From Prorocentrum cordatum (lineage: Eukaryota; Sar; Dinophyceae; Prorocentrales; Prorocentraceae), in assembly GCA_963575745.1 (NCBI GenBank), contig CAUYUJ010009835.1, forward strand, positions 377,001 to 441,000: a DNA stretch of 64,000 bases. The letters run 5' to 3'. The notes beneath the pieces are model-generated. The model saw only the letters and a program-made list of their open reading frames with translations. It had not been told where the DNA came from and did not search any database. Within the stretch, counting starts at the first letter, position 1; the number at the start of each line of letters is the position of its first letter. The position numbers were made by a program, and so were the translations under genes. This document shows positions 62,160 through 64,000 of this stretch, piece after piece.

Positions 62160-62605
62160 ACTTTGAGATCTGGGCGTTGCATGATGTTTCACGTCCAGCG
62201 TTTTTCGTCCGGGTTTCGCGTCCCGGGACCATCAGATCGATCCCGCTCGAAAAATGACGCAGAAAGATCGGGTCTAGGGCGCTGGTCGCGATTTTTCGCG
62301 ATGTTGCAGTTTTTGGCAACGTCGGATCTGGGGGGAGTCAGTGGGCATTCGGGATCACCGCACGGGCTTGGGACTCGGGTCGTTAGCCGAGGACGTCTCG
62401 GGCGACTGAAGCTCCGAGGTTCCAAAACCGTGCGGAGACGCACCTCGCTGTGAGGTCGCTGGGGATCCCAAGGTCACTACGCGGTCCGTCACCACACGGC
62501 TTCGGGGCCCTGAAGGGCTGCAACCTTGGGGGGGACCAGCATTTCCAGACATTCATTACCAGCCTCGAACGTATTCCTATCCTTAAGATTGACACGCCAA
62601 AAAGC
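62160..62605. other. unassigned intergenic stretch
   Basis: Unique sequence without a supported gene. Confidence 0.35.
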
Positions 62606-62608
62606 GAT

Positions 62609-62916
62609 GACAATCTTAGGGATGCGCCCTCAAAAAAAAGGGAATCCCTAACACCCAGCGCTCGCGGACGTCTGGTGTGATGCCAGTGTTTGGGTCACTC
62701 GCCGACTGGCGAGGGAGGGGGCCCCGAGGAGGCGAGCGCTGCCGCCGCGGGTGCACGGCACCCCGCGCGGCAGGTGGGAGCTCCCCTCGGTAGGGCCGCC
62801 CCCCCCTCGCCACGGCAGAGTGCGAACTGCTCGACCAAGGAGTCGACCGCCTTATGCAGAGCCTCCAAGCAGCCCCGAGGGCCCCCCAGGATGAAAAAAA
62901 AAGGGAATCCCTAAGT
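62609..62916. repeat. possible element bounded by CTTAGGGAT ends
   Basis: AATCTTAGGGATGCGCCCTC at the left and GGGAATCCCTAAG at the right are partly inverted. AAAAAAAAGGGAATCCCTAA also occurs twice as a direct repeat (62632 and 62895). Weak support for a mobile element. Confidence 0.4.
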
Positions 62917-63083
62917 TTGGCATCGTGATGAGGAGATGCCCAGCATAGGGATAGGGATAGGGATATGTTCCAGGCTGGTAAATTCAGGGGAGGAAAAAGG
63001 TATCAATGCAGCGACTCGCCCCGGAGAGCTCTCGTCGCCACGGCCGGATTGTCTTCGAAATTCTGGACAGAACGCACCTTGGT

Positions 63084-63255
63084 TCGGGGGTGGACAGAAC
63101 CCCCAACAGTGACACGTCGATTAGTGAATTGTCCGTTTGCGGTTCTCGAGAGGGCGCCGTGGCCGTTATTTTCCAGGCTTGCGCCCGCCAGGTTTGGGCC
63201 TCAGGTCGTTTTCACTAAACCACGTTTTACTAAAGGGGGGTCTGTCCATCCCCGA
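63084..63255 (+). mobile_element. M4 inverted-repeat element, copy 2
   Basis: A 172-bp copy with ends TCGGGGGTGGACAGAACCCC and GGGGGGTCTGTCCATCCCCGA-type. Flanks TTGGT and TTGGC agree at 4 of 5 bases, suggesting a decayed 5-bp TSD. It is longer than copy 1 by a 28-bp internal segment before TTTTCACTAAACCACG. Confidence 0.75.
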
Positions 63256-63316
63256 TTGGCAGATGTCCAGAGAGCAGCGTTGGTATTGGTGCCTTCTCGT
63301 TCCCTCACCCAGAATC

Positions 63317-63447
63317 TTGGCATCGTTCGGACGTGTGCATTTTTCCCTCGGCGAGGACCATCGAGGAACATCCTTGATCATTTGGCGAAAGAGCCACGCA
63401 CGAAACCGACAAAAAACACAGGACATGGACGTCCGAGCGATGGCCAG
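63317..63447 (+). mobile_element. M2 inverted-repeat element, copy 4
   Basis: A 131-bp copy from CTTGGCATCGTTCGGACGTG to GACGTCCGAGCGATGGCCAG. Flanks AGAAT and GGGTT do not match. It lies 62 bp from M4 copy 2. Confidence 0.85.
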
Positions 63448-63449
63448 GG

Positions 63450-64000
63450 GTTGCGTAGCGAAAAACACATACGTTATGTTCGCAGTGTTGTGCCTCTGGG
63501 GGCCCTCGCCAGTCCCCGCAACCGTGAACGAGCGACTCGGGACTGAAAGCCGATCTTCCCGGGGACCAGATGTTGAAAATATTGAAACATCAGATGTCAG
63601 GATATGAGATTTCATACCCATCGGGTCCAACATTCCATCAGGTTACTCTTGGGAGGTGGTCACATTCAGCATTGGCGCTGGTCCGCTTAATCTTGGGCCG
63701 AGAATGTAGGGTAATCCGGCTACATTACTTCTGAATTGGGCTGAATCGTTTTACATCGTTCTTGCGAAAACCTCCCAGGAGTTTCCTCCGACGTTCCAGC
63801 GGCAGGTCTGCTCGTCCAGTATTGCCTCTGGCGGAGCAAACTGCTTCCCGTCCAGAGGGTGATGGGGATCGGGACCACGTCGGCGAGGGCCGCGAGCGTG
63901 ATTGTGAGGACAAGCAGGAGGAGGACGGGGAGGATGGGGAGGGAGAAGACTTGGGTGGTGGGGGCGGGAGGAGGGCGAACGGGCGGAGGGAGGGGGAAGA
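63450..64000. other. unassigned stretch, GGA-rich at the end
   Basis: No supported gene. 63905-64000 is GGAGGA/GGGAGG-rich and probably continues as a microsatellite beyond the window. Confidence 0.4.

Overview
The window looks like accessory nuclear DNA of a dinoflagellate. The sequence is GC-rich, with no operons, no ribosome-binding sites and almost no host coding sequence. It is packed with trinucleotide microsatellites, satellites, degenerate non-LTR retrotransposons that carry an RNase H domain, and short inverted-repeat elements. The strongest marker is a 20/22 match to the dinoflagellate spliced leader at 38183-38204, fixed in genomic DNA directly in front of a retroelement. I cannot name the species. 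I saw no rRNA, tRNA or CRISPR array, and no confident host gene; the best host-gene candidate is a one-helix membrane protein ORF at 52110-52757.

Layout. 1-1830: degenerate CATA-rich repeat with five copies of a GC-rich unit. 2.2-5.7 kb: tandem repeats (42 bp, CAAGAGG type, GGGCTATA, 54 bp) and (CTC)n. 5.6-24 kb: gene-poor DNA with inverted-repeat elements, a 160-bp tandem array at 13.2-14.0 kb and (CAT)n, (GA)n and (GT)n arrays. 25-31.7 kb: a 2.8-kb foldback satellite of 13-bp monomers (26268-29110) followed by a 101-bp satellite (29195-30710). 33.3-43 kb: three retroelement copies, A and B on the minus strand and E on the plus strand; E has an internal inversion. 43-46 kb: a 91-bp satellite. 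47.1-48.3 kb: retroelement C, a truncated 3' end. 49-54.5 kb: small inverted-repeat elements and microsatellites. 55.1-61.4 kb: retroelement D, nearly complete. 61.4-64 kb: more inverted-repeat elements.

The retroelements share one plan: N-terminal zinc finger/coiled-coil region, AP-type endonuclease (EEP), reverse transcriptase, CCHC finger, RNase H, and a C-terminal cysteine-rich domain. All carry stops or frameshifts. In four of five copies the 3' end runs into a (CTC)n array with CTC on the element's sense strand.

The most coherent unannotated signal is a set of short non-autonomous inverted-repeat families, named here M1 to M7. Several have clean 5-bp target-site duplications (TSDs): M1 (five copies, about 163 bp), M2 (four copies, about 130 bp), M3 (two copies, 199 bp) and M6 (199 bp). 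No transposase that could mobilise them was found in the window.
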